Assembly: GCA_023227695.1 (NCBI GenBank)
Contig: JALNVE010000035.1
Location: 1 to 16,532 of the forward strand
From: Paludibacteraceae bacterium
GTDB lineage: Bacteria > Bacteroidota > Bacteroidia > Bacteroidales > Paludibacteraceae
Reading direction: 5' to 3'
DNA: 16,532 nt
The notes beneath the pieces were generated by a model. The model ran no database searches. It saw only the letters and a list, made by a program, of their open reading frames with translations, and had not been told where the DNA came from. Below are positions 4,883 through 12,759 of the stretch, one piece after another. The translations under genes and the position numbers were made by a program. The first letter of the stretch is position 1. Each line of letters starts with the position of its first letter.

Positions 4883-6997
4883 ATGATAGACAGAGCGACC
4901 ATAGATAAGATATTCGAAACAGCAGACATTGTAGATGTTGTCTCGGACTATGTCACACTCAAACGTAGAGGTGTGAACTATATCGGTCTATGCCCGTTCC
5001 ACAATGAGAAGACACCGTCTTTCACCGTTTCTCCAGCCAAGAACATCTGTAAATGTTTCGGTTGCGGAAAAGGAGGAAACCCCGTCAACTTCATCATGGA
5101 ACTTGAGAACCTGTCTTACTTCGAGGCTCTGAAATTCCTTGCCAAGAAATACCACATCGAAATTGAGGAGAAAGAACTCTCTCCCGAAGAGATCCAAAAA
5201 CAAAACGAGAGGGAGAGTCTGATGGCTGTCACAGAATGGAGCCAGCAACATTTCACGAGCAACCTTTACAACCATATTGAGGGCAAAGCGATTGGAATGA
5301 GCTACTTCATGCACCGTGGATTCAGAGAGGACATCATCAAGAAATTCCAACTAGGTTACGCCATCGACAAACGCGATGAGTACACACTGGCAGCTCAGCA
5401 AAAAGGCTATAAATTGGATTATCTTGAGAAAACAGGCCTTACCATCGTTAAAGACAACAACTACGTGATAGACCGTTTTCACGGAAGAGCTATTTTCCCC
5501 ATCCATTCTATCTCAGGAAAGGTGATTGCCTTCGGCGGACGAGCCATTAAGAAAGACGATCAGGTAAAATATCAGAACTCTCCGGAGTCTGAAATTTACC
5601 ACAAAAGCCAGGCACTTTACGGCGTCTATTTTGCCAAAAATGCCATTATCCGTGAGAAAAAATGCTACATTGTTGAGGGTTATTGCGACGTTATCTCCAT
5701 GGTACAGGCCGGCATCGAAAACATTGTAGCACCTTGCGGAACAGCGCTGACCTCAGAGCAAATCCGTTTGTTACGCCGCATTCTACCATCTGTCGACAAC
5801 GACAAGAACGAAGAGAACAAGAATGTGACAATGATGTATGATGGCGATTCTGCCGGAATAAATGCCGCATTGAAAAACGGAAAGTTGCTTTTGGAAGAGG
5901 GACTAAATGTGAAAGTTGTCGTTCTTCCGCCTGAAGATGACCCCGACACATTCGCTCAAAATCACAATGCATCAGATGTATTGGCCTATCTCAACGAACA
6001 CGAGACAGACTACATCATATTCAAGACGACCCACTTCTTGGAAGAGTGCCGCCGCGATCCTATCAAAAAGGCTCAACTCATTTCAGACATCGCCAATACC
6101 ATTGCCGTCATTCCCGATCTGATTAAACGTTCCGTTTATGTAAAGGAGTGTGCGCGCATATTAGAGACTGACGAAAAGATTTTCTACGCTCAGATTGATA
6201 AAGTGAGAAGCGCCAAGCTGGAAAATGAGATTGAACGGATCAAAAATCCTCAAGTCAAAACGCCTTCTTTCCTCAATCCAGAAATTTCATCACCAACTGC
6301 AAACAATGCGGGAAACGAAGGTCAAACTGAAACTTTCGTTCAATCACAGACAAACCAACTACCACAGATATCCGGTTGTTTTTACGACGAAGAAAAAAAC
6401 ATTATTCAAATTGTCGTGAAATATGGTGAAAAAGTGATGTGTGAAGTGGAGAAAGAAACAAAAATACCACTCGCCGACAAAGAAGAGAGAGAAGATGGCG
6501 AAGAGGAAGAAAAAACGGAAACTACCATTCAGTCAATAACGGTAGTCAAATATGTAAAGAACCAGCTTGATTCTGACGGACTTACTCTAAATGATGCCAT
6601 TTTCAAACAGATGTTGGACGAGGCAGTGGAACAAATCTCAAAAAATCCAAACTTCTGCACTGAAAGATACTTTATTTATCACGAGAATCCTATCATAAGC
6701 AAAATGGCCTCCGACCTCATCTCCGAGCCATATCAGTTGAGTAAGATTCACACCAAAATGAAGAAAGTCGAGACAGACACCGACCGCTTGTTTGAGTTAG
6801 TTCCGCACATCGTCATGGACTTCAAATTCAAGGTTATTTCTTACAAGATTAAAACACTTCAAGAGAAATTAAGAACACCAATGAAAGACAACGAATTGAT
6901 ATGCATAATGACTGAAATTCAGAATCTTCAGAAGGTAAGCCGCACGTTAGCAGCCAAATTAGGAGAAATTGTTTACCTTCCTAGTTCTAGATTTTGA
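4883..6997 (+). CDS. dnaG: DNA primase
   Basis: DnaG makes the RNA primers for replication at the fork together with the DnaB helicase. Numbering from ATG 4883 (704 aa; the preceding in-frame TTG at 4880 is not needed), the N-terminal CHC2 zinc finger is Cys37, His40, Cys58 and Cys61. The RNA-polymerase core contains ERIDNR-like RFHGRAIFPI (198-207) and FGGR (217-220). The Toprim metal site is VEGYCD (264-269) and YDGDSAG (319-325). A short acidic insertion (VDNDKNEENKNV, about 304-315) sits just before the DGD motif. After about residue 450, a polar and acidic linker (455-550) leads to a helical C-terminal region (560-704), the expected helicase-interaction part. At 704 residues it is longer than the roughly 580 of E. 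coli DnaG, with most of the excess in the linker. It is probably co-transcribed with the ligase gene. No separate promoter was seen. Confidence 0.97.
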   Translation: MIDRATIDKIFETADIVDVVSDYVTLKRRGVNYIGLCPFHNEKTPSFTVSPAKNICKCFGCGKGGNPVNFIMELENLSYFEALKFLAKKYHIEIEEKELSPEEIQKQNERESLMAVTEWSQQHFTSNLYNHIEGKAIGMSYFMHRGFREDIIKKFQLGYAIDKRDEYTLAAQQKGYKLDYLEKTGLTIVKDNNYVIDRFHGRAIFPIHSISGKVIAFGGRAIKKDDQVKYQNSPESEIYHKSQALYGVYFAKNAIIREKKCYIVEGYCDVISMVQAGIENIVAPCGTALTSEQIRLLRRILPSVDNDKNEENKNVTMMYDGDSAGINAALKNGKLLLEEGLNVKVVVLPPEDDPDTFAQNHNASDVLAYLNEHETDYIIFKTTHFLEECRRDPIKKAQLISDIANTIAVIPDLIKRSVYVKECARILETDEKIFYAQIDKVRSAKLENEIERIKNPQVKTPSFLNPEISSPTANNAGNEGQTETFVQSQTNQLPQISGCFYDEEKNIIQIVVKYGEKVMCEVEKETKIPLADKEEREDGEEEEKTETTIQSITVVKYVKNQLDSDGLTLNDAIFKQMLDEAVEQISKNPNFCTERYFIYHENPIISKMASDLISEPYQLSKIHTKMKKVETDTDRLFELVPHIVMDFKFKVISYKIKTLQEKLRTPMKDNELICIMTEIQNLQKVSRTLAAKLGEIVYLPSSRF

Positions 6998-7023
6998 AAA
7001 ATCATTTTCTAAAACTATATTCG
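6993..7023 (+). promoter_or_regulatory. candidate promoter overlapping the dnaG stop codon
   Basis: TTTG (6993-6996), a 19-base spacer and TATATTCG (7016-7023) fit the Bacteroidota -33/-7 layout, with one substitution in the -7 core (TTCG for TTTG). The -33 element overlaps the dnaG stop codon (6995-6997). The predicted start at about 7030 is only 9 nt before ATG 7039, which supports translation from ATG 7072. It resembles the element at 466-487. Confidence 0.45.
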
Positions 7024-7071
7024 TAGTCATTTTCAGAGATGAAAAAAACAACTAATACGAATTTAAACACA

Positions 7072-8085
7072 ATGGAAAAAAAGCTTATATTGATCTCGAT
7101 CTGCTTATTCATAGGAAGTTGCGCCTTTTCCCAAGAATATATCGGATACAAATCAGAAGATTTAGTCAATCTCCTGAAAGAAGGTTTTTTGAGAAATACG
7201 GTGAAGAGTAAATTCGTTTTAGATTACCAGCACAAGGTTGAAAGTTATCCTAAAGGAATAAAACAAATCACTATAAGCAGAGACGAATACTACAATAAAA
7301 CGATGATTTTCGAGAATGGACGTATCGTATCAGACCAAGAAAATACTCCATTTGAAAAATGCAAAAAGACATACAAATTCGACAGTAACGGTAATGTTGT
7401 AAAATACCAAAAACAAAGTACATTCTTAGACATGGACACTGTCGTTTCAGAACAGACTTCCAACATTAAGTTCAATTACTATTTGGACTCTCTAATTGAA
7501 ATCCATTCTTTTGATAACAAAAGTGAAGATTTTAACAAAAACTTCTCCTATACATATGTATACAATGAGGAAGGAAACGTAGCACAAAAAATTGCTAAAA
7601 GCTATAACAACGACATTGACACTACCTTCTATCTTTATGATACAGAAAACAATGTAACACAAGAGACACTAAACAATGGATTTATCCTTCTTTACGAATA
7701 CAAAGATGGGCAGATTAGCCAAATTACAAAAACAGACCCTAAAGGCAAAAACAAAAAGGAAACAATAACCAAATGTTCTTATTACAAAAAAGGTCTTCTC
7801 AAAAAAGTATCTTATACATCAGGAGAGGACAATGAAATCGACATCAGTTTAAAATATGACGACAACTCTCAATTGATCGAATTCACACGTAAAACAAAAG
7901 AGGGAAAAGAATCGACAAACGAAGAGCTTGAGGTTATCTACAATCCACAAGGATATATTTCTGAAGACTGGAGTGGATACATCTATGATTACATTTTTGA
8001 CGAGAAAGGGAATTGGACCAGCTGCAAGGTTACAAGAGATGGGAAATTCATTGAGACTATTACAAGAGTTATCGTTTATGAATAA
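7072..8085 (+). CDS. exported YD/RHS-like repeat protein, possible lipoprotein
   Basis: This 337-residue protein (from ATG 7072; 348 from ATG 7039) has no identified enzymatic domain. MEKKLILISICLFIGSCAFSQ is a signal sequence. It can be read as a lipoprotein signal with Cys18 in IGSC, or as signal peptidase I cleavage after AFSQ; the choice is open. From about residue 100 to the end it carries roughly eight degenerate YD-type repeats, such as YKFDSNGNVVKY, YVYNEEGNVAQ, LKYDDNSQLIE and YIFDEKGNWTSCKV, ending in RVIVYE. In Bacteroidota, short proteins of this kind are cell-surface or periplasmic and functionally uncharacterised; they lack the toxin core of long RHS proteins. The start at 7072 gives a compact signal peptide and a sensible leader after the promoter at 6993-7023. 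Codons are more A-rich than in dnaG or fba. A terminator follows immediately. Confidence 0.75.
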   Translation: MEKKLILISICLFIGSCAFSQEYIGYKSEDLVNLLKEGFLRNTVKSKFVLDYQHKVESYPKGIKQITISRDEYYNKTMIFENGRIVSDQENTPFEKCKKTYKFDSNGNVVKYQKQSTFLDMDTVVSEQTSNIKFNYYLDSLIEIHSFDNKSEDFNKNFSYTYVYNEEGNVAQKIAKSYNNDIDTTFYLYDTENNVTQETLNNGFILLYEYKDGQISQITKTDPKGKNKKETITKCSYYKKGLLKKVSYTSGEDNEIDISLKYDDNSQLIEFTRKTKEGKESTNEELEVIYNPQGYISEDWSGYIYDYIFDEKGNWTSCKVTRDGKFIETITRVIVYE

Positions 8086-8091
8086 AAAAAG

Positions 8092-8126
8092 AACCGAGTT
8101 TTCAAAATGATTGGAATTTCGGTTTT
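8092..8126 (+). terminator. hairpin terminator after the YD-repeat gene
   Basis: AACCGA (8092-8097) pairs with TCGGTT (8119-8124). After a 2x2 internal loop, TTTCAA-type inner pairing extends the stem. The right arm runs into TTTT and the left arm is preceded by an A-run (8084-8090), so it could act in both directions. Confidence 0.6.
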
Positions 8127-8205
8127 ATCATACTAACAGATAAAAAGAGAGATAAGGAACGTTTTTTTCAATCTTCTTTTTGTCTTTTTATTCTGCAATT
8201 TTGTT

Positions 8206-8213
8206 TATATTTG
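8206..8213 (+). promoter_or_regulatory. -7 box TATATTTG of the aldolase gene
   Basis: TATATTTG is a full match to TAnnTTTG and is followed by CGAG. TTTTTG (8177-8182) upstream leaves a 23-base gap, longer than the usual 19-21, so the -33 element is uncertain. The predicted start at about 8220 gives a leader of about 32 nt. Confidence 0.65.
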
Positions 8214-8251
8214 CGAGAATATAATTTAACACGTTAAAAATCATTCAAAAA

Positions 8252-9253
8252 ATGGTAAGTTACAAAGATTTGGGCTTGGTGAACACCAAAGATATGTTCG
8301 CTAAGGCAGTAAAGGGTGGATATGCAATCCCTGCTTTCAACTTCAACAATATGGAGCAGTTACAAGCTATTGTGATGGCTGCATCTGAGACAAAATCTCC
8401 AGTTATTCTTCAAGTTTCTAAAGGTGCTCGTAACTATGCAAACCAGACTTTGCTTCGTTACATGGCTGAGGGAGCTGTTGAATACGCAAAAGAACTTGGT
8501 TGGGAAAAACCACAGATCGTTCTTCACTTGGATCACGGAGATTCTTTCGAAGTTTGCAAGAGTTGCGTAGACATGGGCTTCTCTTCTGTAATGATCGATG
8601 GTTCTGCTCTTCCTTACGAAGAGAACGTTGCATTGACTAAGAAAGTTGTTGAATATGCACACAAATATGACGTAACAGTTGAAGGTGAACTAGGTGTATT
8701 GGCTGGTGTTGAGGATGAAGTTGCATCTGAGGTATCTCACTATACCAAACCTGAAGAAGTTGTTGACTTTACAAAGAAGACAGGCGTTGATAGCTTGGCT
8801 ATTTCAATCGGTACTTCTCACGGAGCTTACAAGTTCAAACCAGAGCAGTGTACACGTGACCCTAAGACAGGTCGTTTGGTTCCTCCTCCATTGGCATTTG
8901 ACGTATTGGAAGGTGTTGAAAAAGAACTTCCTGGTTTCCCTATCGTTCTTCACGGATCTTCATCAGTTCCTCAAGAAGAAGTGGATACTATCAACAAGTT
9001 CGGAGGTAAAATTCCTGACGCTGTAGGTATTCCTGAAGAGGAGTTGCGCAAGGCTGCTAAATCTGCAGTTTGCAAGATCAACATCGACTCTGATAGCCGT
9101 CTTGCTATGACAGCTGCTATCCGTCAAACTTTCGGTGAAAAACCAGCTGAGTTCGACCCACGTAAGTATCTTGGTCCTGCTCGCGACAACATGAAGAAGT
9201 TATACATCCACAAGATTGTTAACGTTCTTGGTAGCGACGGTAAGGCTTTATAA
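8252..9253 (+). CDS. fba: class II fructose-bisphosphate aldolase
   Basis: This cytosolic zinc enzyme of glycolysis and gluconeogenesis interconverts fructose 1,6-bisphosphate with glyceraldehyde 3-phosphate and dihydroxyacetone phosphate. The 333 residues include AIPAFNFNN near the N-terminus and LHLDHGDS (91-98) with catalytic Asp94 and zinc ligand His95. They also include VEGELG (143-148), GTSHGAYK (187-194) with zinc ligand His190, LHGSSS (233-238) with His234, and the substrate-binding KINIDSDSR (275-283). Length and motif spacing are those of the shorter class II aldolases found widely in Bacteroidota. Codon choice is more strongly biased than in neighbouring genes (frequent GTT, CTT and GCT), consistent with high expression. 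It has its own promoter (8206) and terminator (9273), so it forms a single-gene unit. Confidence 0.97.
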   Translation: MVSYKDLGLVNTKDMFAKAVKGGYAIPAFNFNNMEQLQAIVMAASETKSPVILQVSKGARNYANQTLLRYMAEGAVEYAKELGWEKPQIVLHLDHGDSFEVCKSCVDMGFSSVMIDGSALPYEENVALTKKVVEYAHKYDVTVEGELGVLAGVEDEVASEVSHYTKPEEVVDFTKKTGVDSLAISIGTSHGAYKFKPEQCTRDPKTGRLVPPPLAFDVLEGVEKELPGFPIVLHGSSSVPQEEVDTINKFGGKIPDAVGIPEEELRKAAKSAVCKINIDSDSRLAMTAAIRQTFGEKPAEFDPRKYLGPARDNMKKLYIHKIVNVLGSDGKAL

Positions 9254-9272
9254 TTTAGCACTATACTAATAT

Positions 9273-9306
9273 AGAGGCTGTTCTTTTTTAGAAGAGCCTC
9301 TTTTTT
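9273..9306 (+). terminator. hairpin terminator of fba
   Basis: AGAGGCT (9273-9279) pairs with AGCCTCT (9295-9301), and an inner TTCT/AGAA pairing follows across a single G-G mismatch, with a T-rich loop. T-run 9301-9306 follows. The next promoter's -7 box begins at 9308, so terminator and promoter are fused. Confidence 0.85.
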
Positions 9307-9307
9307 G

Positions 9308-9315
9308 TATCTTTG
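9308..9315 (+). promoter_or_regulatory. -7 box TATCTTTG of the C45 hydrolase gene
   Basis: TATCTTTG, followed by CGTC, is a full match to TAnnTTTG. The region where a -33 element should lie (about 9284-9289) is a T-run inside the loop of the fba terminator. The predicted start is about 9322, with a leader of about 40 nt. Confidence 0.65.
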
Positions 9316-9345
9316 CGTCACTTATCTTCTTCAATAAGAAGACGC
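9315..9345 (+). other. possible 5' leader hairpin
   Basis: TCTTCTT (9325-9331), loop CAAT, AAGAAGA (9336-9342) is a perfect 7-bp stem at the start of the predicted transcript. GCGTC (9315-9319) can also pair with GACGC (9341-9345) around a bulge. It could stabilise the message 5' end or shelter the start region; no known regulator family was recognised. Confidence 0.3.
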
Positions 9346-9361
9346 TAATTGACATCAAGCA

Positions 9362-11026
9362 ATGAAAAAGTTTTTTAAGATACTCGCTTACATTTTAGGC
9401 ATTCTGCTACTCATAACAATCGGAGTGGTGATCTATTACAACATCGTTGTAGACATCGAAGAGCCTCAACCTAAGATGCCTGCCATTGCCAACGACACTG
9501 TAGTGAAGAGACAAGGTTACTACAGCATCGGTAACAACTGGATAAGAGAGAGCGAAAGCGGACTCTTTGAAGTATACGTGGAAGGCTCCGACATGGAGAG
9601 GGGCGTTGCCTTGGGAAAAATGGAGAAAGGACTCATGTATTTCCAGGAGAAAGTCTTTGTGGACCAGATCAATGAGCTTATCCCTTCCCAAACGTATGTA
9701 AGTTTCTTGAAATACTTGATTCTTTACTTCAACCGAAACTTGAGCAACTATGTTCCTTCTGAATATAAAACAGAAATCTACGGAGAGGCACTCGAATGTA
9801 CACATGAATTTGATTACATCGGCACGCCTTACGAACGTCAGCTTAACTACCACGCTGCGCACGACATAGGTCATGCCATGCAAGACTATATGCTGGTTGG
9901 TTGCACCTCCTTTGCTGCATGGGATGATAAGAGCGAAGACAGCACCCTCATCATCGGAAGAAATTTCGACTTCTACATGGGCGAGGAGTTTGCACGAAAT
10001 AAAATAGTGACATTCTGCCGCCCAGAGCATGGATACAAATTTGCCATCGTGGGTTGGGCTGGCATGATAGGCGTTCTCTCGGGCATGAATGAGGCCGGAC
10101 TGACCGTTACACTGAATGCCGCAAAATCAGACATGCCAACCTCATCAGCGTTGCCTATCTCTCTGCTTGCGCGTCAGATTCTTCAATATGCGTCGACCAT
10201 CGAGGAGGCATACGTCATTGCAGACAGTTCCAAGACCTTCGTCTCCGAATCCCTACTGATTGGCTCGGCTAAAGACAAACGTGCTGCCATAATCGAAAAA
10301 TCAACCGAAAAAACGGCACTTTACAAACCCAATGCTCAATCGCTCGTATGCGCCAACCATTATCAAAGCGAGGCCTTTGCGAAAGACGAACGTAACATTG
10401 AGAACATACAAACATCTGACAGTCCATACCGATTGAAACGAGCAGAGCAGTTGATGGAGAAGAACTACCCTATCAACTACAAAAAAGCGGTTGCCATCTT
10501 ACGCGACACAAGAGGACTGAACGATGCCAACATCGGCTTGGGAAACGAGAAGGCACTGAACCAACTCATCGGGCACCACTCGGTTGTTTTCCAACCCGAG
10601 AAAGGAATTATGTGGGTATCCACGTCACCTTGGCAGTTGGGTAAATTCGTAGCTTATGACTTGAATAAAATTTTTCAATCGGCAAATCCTAGCGCAGAAA
10701 TCTACACCCGCGATCTAGAAGTTGCAGCAGACACGCTGATCAACACCCCAGAGTTTGCCAACTTCTTAGGATACAGGAATACGAAGAAAATCCTTTTAAA
10801 AAACATCAAAGATAAAGTCTTCATTCCGACCAAGTCCATTCAAAGTTTTACCAAGATGAACCCCAACATCTTCCAGGCCTACGAAATAGCAGGCGACGCA
10901 TTCCTCAACAATGGCAAAGCAGACAGCGCAGTTTGCTACTGGCAGAAAGCGTTGAAGTTGGAGATCCCGAAGGTTGCAGAGAGAAAGAAGATTGAGGAGA
11001 AGATTGAGGAAAATCAAAAGGAATAA
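9362..11026 (+). CDS. membrane-anchored C45-family (acyl-CoA:6-APA acyltransferase-like) Ntn hydrolase
   Basis: This 554-residue protein has one N-terminal membrane segment (about residues 5-30) that probably leaves the rest outside the cytoplasm. The core resembles the C45 peptidase / acyltransferase branch of the Ntn-hydrolase fold. VGCTSFAAW (179-187) has Cys181 as the expected nucleophile, exposed by self-cleavage after Gly180. It is followed by GRNFDF (199-204), GMIGVLSGMNEAGL (234-247) and CANHY (330-334). Family members cleave or transfer acyl groups on amide bonds; the substrate here is unknown. Choloylglycine-hydrolase-like activity is a looser alternative. The stretch before Cys181 is much longer than in penicillin acyltransferase. 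Residues about 500-545 look like one TPR-type helix pair (GDAFLNNGKADSAVCYWQKA), ending in a charged Lys/Glu helix. It has its own promoter at 9308 and no clear terminator. Confidence 0.82.
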   Translation: MKKFFKILAYILGILLLITIGVVIYYNIVVDIEEPQPKMPAIANDTVVKRQGYYSIGNNWIRESESGLFEVYVEGSDMERGVALGKMEKGLMYFQEKVFVDQINELIPSQTYVSFLKYLILYFNRNLSNYVPSEYKTEIYGEALECTHEFDYIGTPYERQLNYHAAHDIGHAMQDYMLVGCTSFAAWDDKSEDSTLIIGRNFDFYMGEEFARNKIVTFCRPEHGYKFAIVGWAGMIGVLSGMNEAGLTVTLNAAKSDMPTSSALPISLLARQILQYASTIEEAYVIADSSKTFVSESLLIGSAKDKRAAIIEKSTEKTALYKPNAQSLVCANHYQSEAFAKDERNIENIQTSDSPYRLKRAEQLMEKNYPINYKKAVAILRDTRGLNDANIGLGNEKALNQLIGHHSVVFQPEKGIMWVSTSPWQLGKFVAYDLNKIFQSANPSAEIYTRDLEVAADTLINTPEFANFLGYRNTKKILLKNIKDKVFIPTKSIQSFTKMNPNIFQAYEIAGDAFLNNGKADSAVCYWQKALKLEIPKVAERKKIEEKIEENQKE

Positions 11027-11140
11027 ACAAAAGACGGAGATGCAACTTGAAGCATAGAGAAATGAATCAGGAATATTCCGGAAAAAGAACAATTCAAAAC
11101 AGATTTATAAGTTCATCCATACCATTAAAGCGCATTCTTT

Positions 11141-12496
11141 ATGAAGCACATACTGATAATAATTACGGCTTGCTTTTTATTTTTGGACTCCTTTGCACAA
11201 ACAAGTGACCCGATTTTTGTTTTAATGTCGGGTTCAGGAGAGACGACCTATTCTCCTGCAAACGGATTTGATTACTCTCATCACACAAATTACACCATGA
11301 ATATAAAAAGCATCACGGTGAAATGGGAATTAAATCTGTTGATGGGAGAACCAGTGGTCAATGGCGTTTTCAAATGGAGTGCAGGAAAAGACACTCCAAA
11401 AGATTACTTAGATTACAGAGATTATGTTTTGTTAGAATGTAGCCCCAAAAAAGGAACAGGCTATTTAGTCTACATAAAAATCGCACCCACAGTACCAAAG
11501 TCAGGCGAAGGTTATGGTTTTAACACACCTGGATCTCCTTCTTGGAAGTCCTTTTTTTGCACAAGAGACGGGAAAGACATGACCACAAAAGTACCCGAAT
11601 TCACGGCAGAAAAAGCTAGAGAAATATGGAAGAACGGTTTTTATGTCACTGGAGTCGTCTTAGCAAGACAAGGCGGAAAAGACGGATTTCTGAATTCAGC
11701 AAATCAAACACAATTGGCAGAAACAAAAAAAGCAGAAGAGCTCACAAAATACTATAACGATAAGTATAATGCGCTTAAAAATCCATTCTCCTTATCTGTA
11801 AAAAACAATGACACCGTTTACAATAATGATATCAGACCAGTTCAATCCATAAACCCATTTTTTGCAAGAGCTGTGGTTTTTCTTACCATTGAAAACAAGG
11901 AATTTACATCATCTAGTACATCTACAAACTCTGATATGTACCTCTCTCCAGGATGGAATAAAATCATCTATACGTTTATTGGCAAAGGAATTAACGTAAA
12001 AGATTCTCTAAATATCTTTTACAGCAAAAATGAACCTTTTCTTTTAAAAGATAATTTTAATGATGGAGTCATTGACGGGAAATGGATTATTAATAATAAA
12101 GCTGAAAAAATCGAATCTGTAAAGGAGGAAAATGGAGCTTTATTCATTAAGGGCAAAGGTGTTATTAATGGTCCGGTGCTCAAAGTGGATCCCAGCAAAA
12201 AACTGATTATTGAAGTCAAGAGTCTTTATAGAGGACAAACCTGCTATTATGCAGATAATGTTTTGATCAGAATCAACAACCATTTTGGCTTTCGTTGTCG
12301 GAAAAATTGTAATATGGAAGAGAATGCTAAAATCATTTGTGATCTAGTCAATGGCACTGTAGAATGCTTTGTTAACGGTGAATTGATAGAAACTTATCAG
12401 AAGGTTGATTTTAAGGCAGAAGAAGGCATTCAAGTCGGTTTTAGTTGTCGCTATCATGAAAGATGGGAAATTGATGATATTGTGGTTTATCAATAG
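11141..12496 (+). CDS. exported protein of unknown function with jelly-roll-like C-terminal domain
   Basis: The 451-residue product is not recognised as a named family. MKHILIIITACFLFLDSFAQ is a clear signal peptide (cleavage after residue 20; the internal Cys11 is not in a lipobox). Residues 21-300 form one or two domains of unknown fold with many aromatic and beta-type segments. A helical stretch rich in Lys and Glu lies at about 190-212 (QLAETKKAEELTKYYNDKYN). Residues about 304-451 open with DNFNDGVIDGKW and NGALFIKGKG and close with WEIDDIVVYQ, the pattern of a concanavalin-like (laminin-G / DUF1080-type) beta-sandwich that often binds glycans. Four cysteines lie at 386-409 (C386, C390, C400, C409), with C368 and C436 nearby, so disulfides are possible. 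Coding sequence is A-rich compared with fba or typA. No promoter box is clear in the 114-bp gap upstream. Confidence 0.72.
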   Translation: MKHILIIITACFLFLDSFAQTSDPIFVLMSGSGETTYSPANGFDYSHHTNYTMNIKSITVKWELNLLMGEPVVNGVFKWSAGKDTPKDYLDYRDYVLLECSPKKGTGYLVYIKIAPTVPKSGEGYGFNTPGSPSWKSFFCTRDGKDMTTKVPEFTAEKAREIWKNGFYVTGVVLARQGGKDGFLNSANQTQLAETKKAEELTKYYNDKYNALKNPFSLSVKNNDTVYNNDIRPVQSINPFFARAVVFLTIENKEFTSSSTSTNSDMYLSPGWNKIIYTFIGKGINVKDSLNIFYSKNEPFLLKDNFNDGVIDGKWIINNKAEKIESVKEENGALFIKGKGVINGPVLKVDPSKKLIIEVKSLYRGQTCYYADNVLIRINNHFGFRCRKNCNMEENAKIICDLVNGTVECFVNGELIETYQKVDFKAEEGIQVGFSCRYHERWEIDDIVVYQ

Positions 12497-12517
12497 CTTC
12501 AATGAAGATAACGTACC

Positions 12518-12525
12518 TATCTTTG
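12518..12525 (+). promoter_or_regulatory. upstream -7 box TATCTTTG
   Basis: TATCTTTG, followed by TC, fully matches TAnnTTTG and lies 22 bp after the stop of the preceding gene. No clear -33 TTTG was found. If active, it would start a transcript at about 12532 with a leader of about 228 nt before the DUF47 gene, or produce a short RNA. Confidence 0.4.
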
Positions 12526-12726
12526 TCTTCGGAAAGAAACCATACAAAAAAAGGAAGAACTGAAATCAGGAAAAACCGAACGGGAACAAGTGACGAAACA
12601 CATATTTAAATGAACGACAATGGTTTGACCAGCCATATTTCTACTATAGAAAATGGTAATTTGAAGCTTTTCTATCAAAAAAGGCAAAAAAAAGAATTTT
12701 ATCCTGACATGTTTTACTTTTTTGAG

Positions 12727-12734
12727 TAATTTTG
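12727..12734 (+). promoter_or_regulatory. proximal -7 box TAATTTTG of the phosphate-uptake pair
   Basis: TAATTTTG fits TAnnTTTG and would start transcription at about 12741, 19 nt before the ATG at 12760. The -33 region has no good TTTG. It is the closest promoter candidate to the DUF47-PiT operon. Confidence 0.5.
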
Positions 12735-12759
12735 TGTTTCCTTTTATAATAATATAATT

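Noticed and set aside
7072..8085. RHS toxin or polymorphic toxin
   Set aside because: Only short degenerate YD repeats are present; there is no RHS core, no variable toxin tail and no immunity gene.
9407..10030. 207-codon open frame on the minus strand inside the C45 hydrolase gene
   Set aside because: It is the antisense shadow of a well-supported gene. The translation has no family motif and no promoter or start context.
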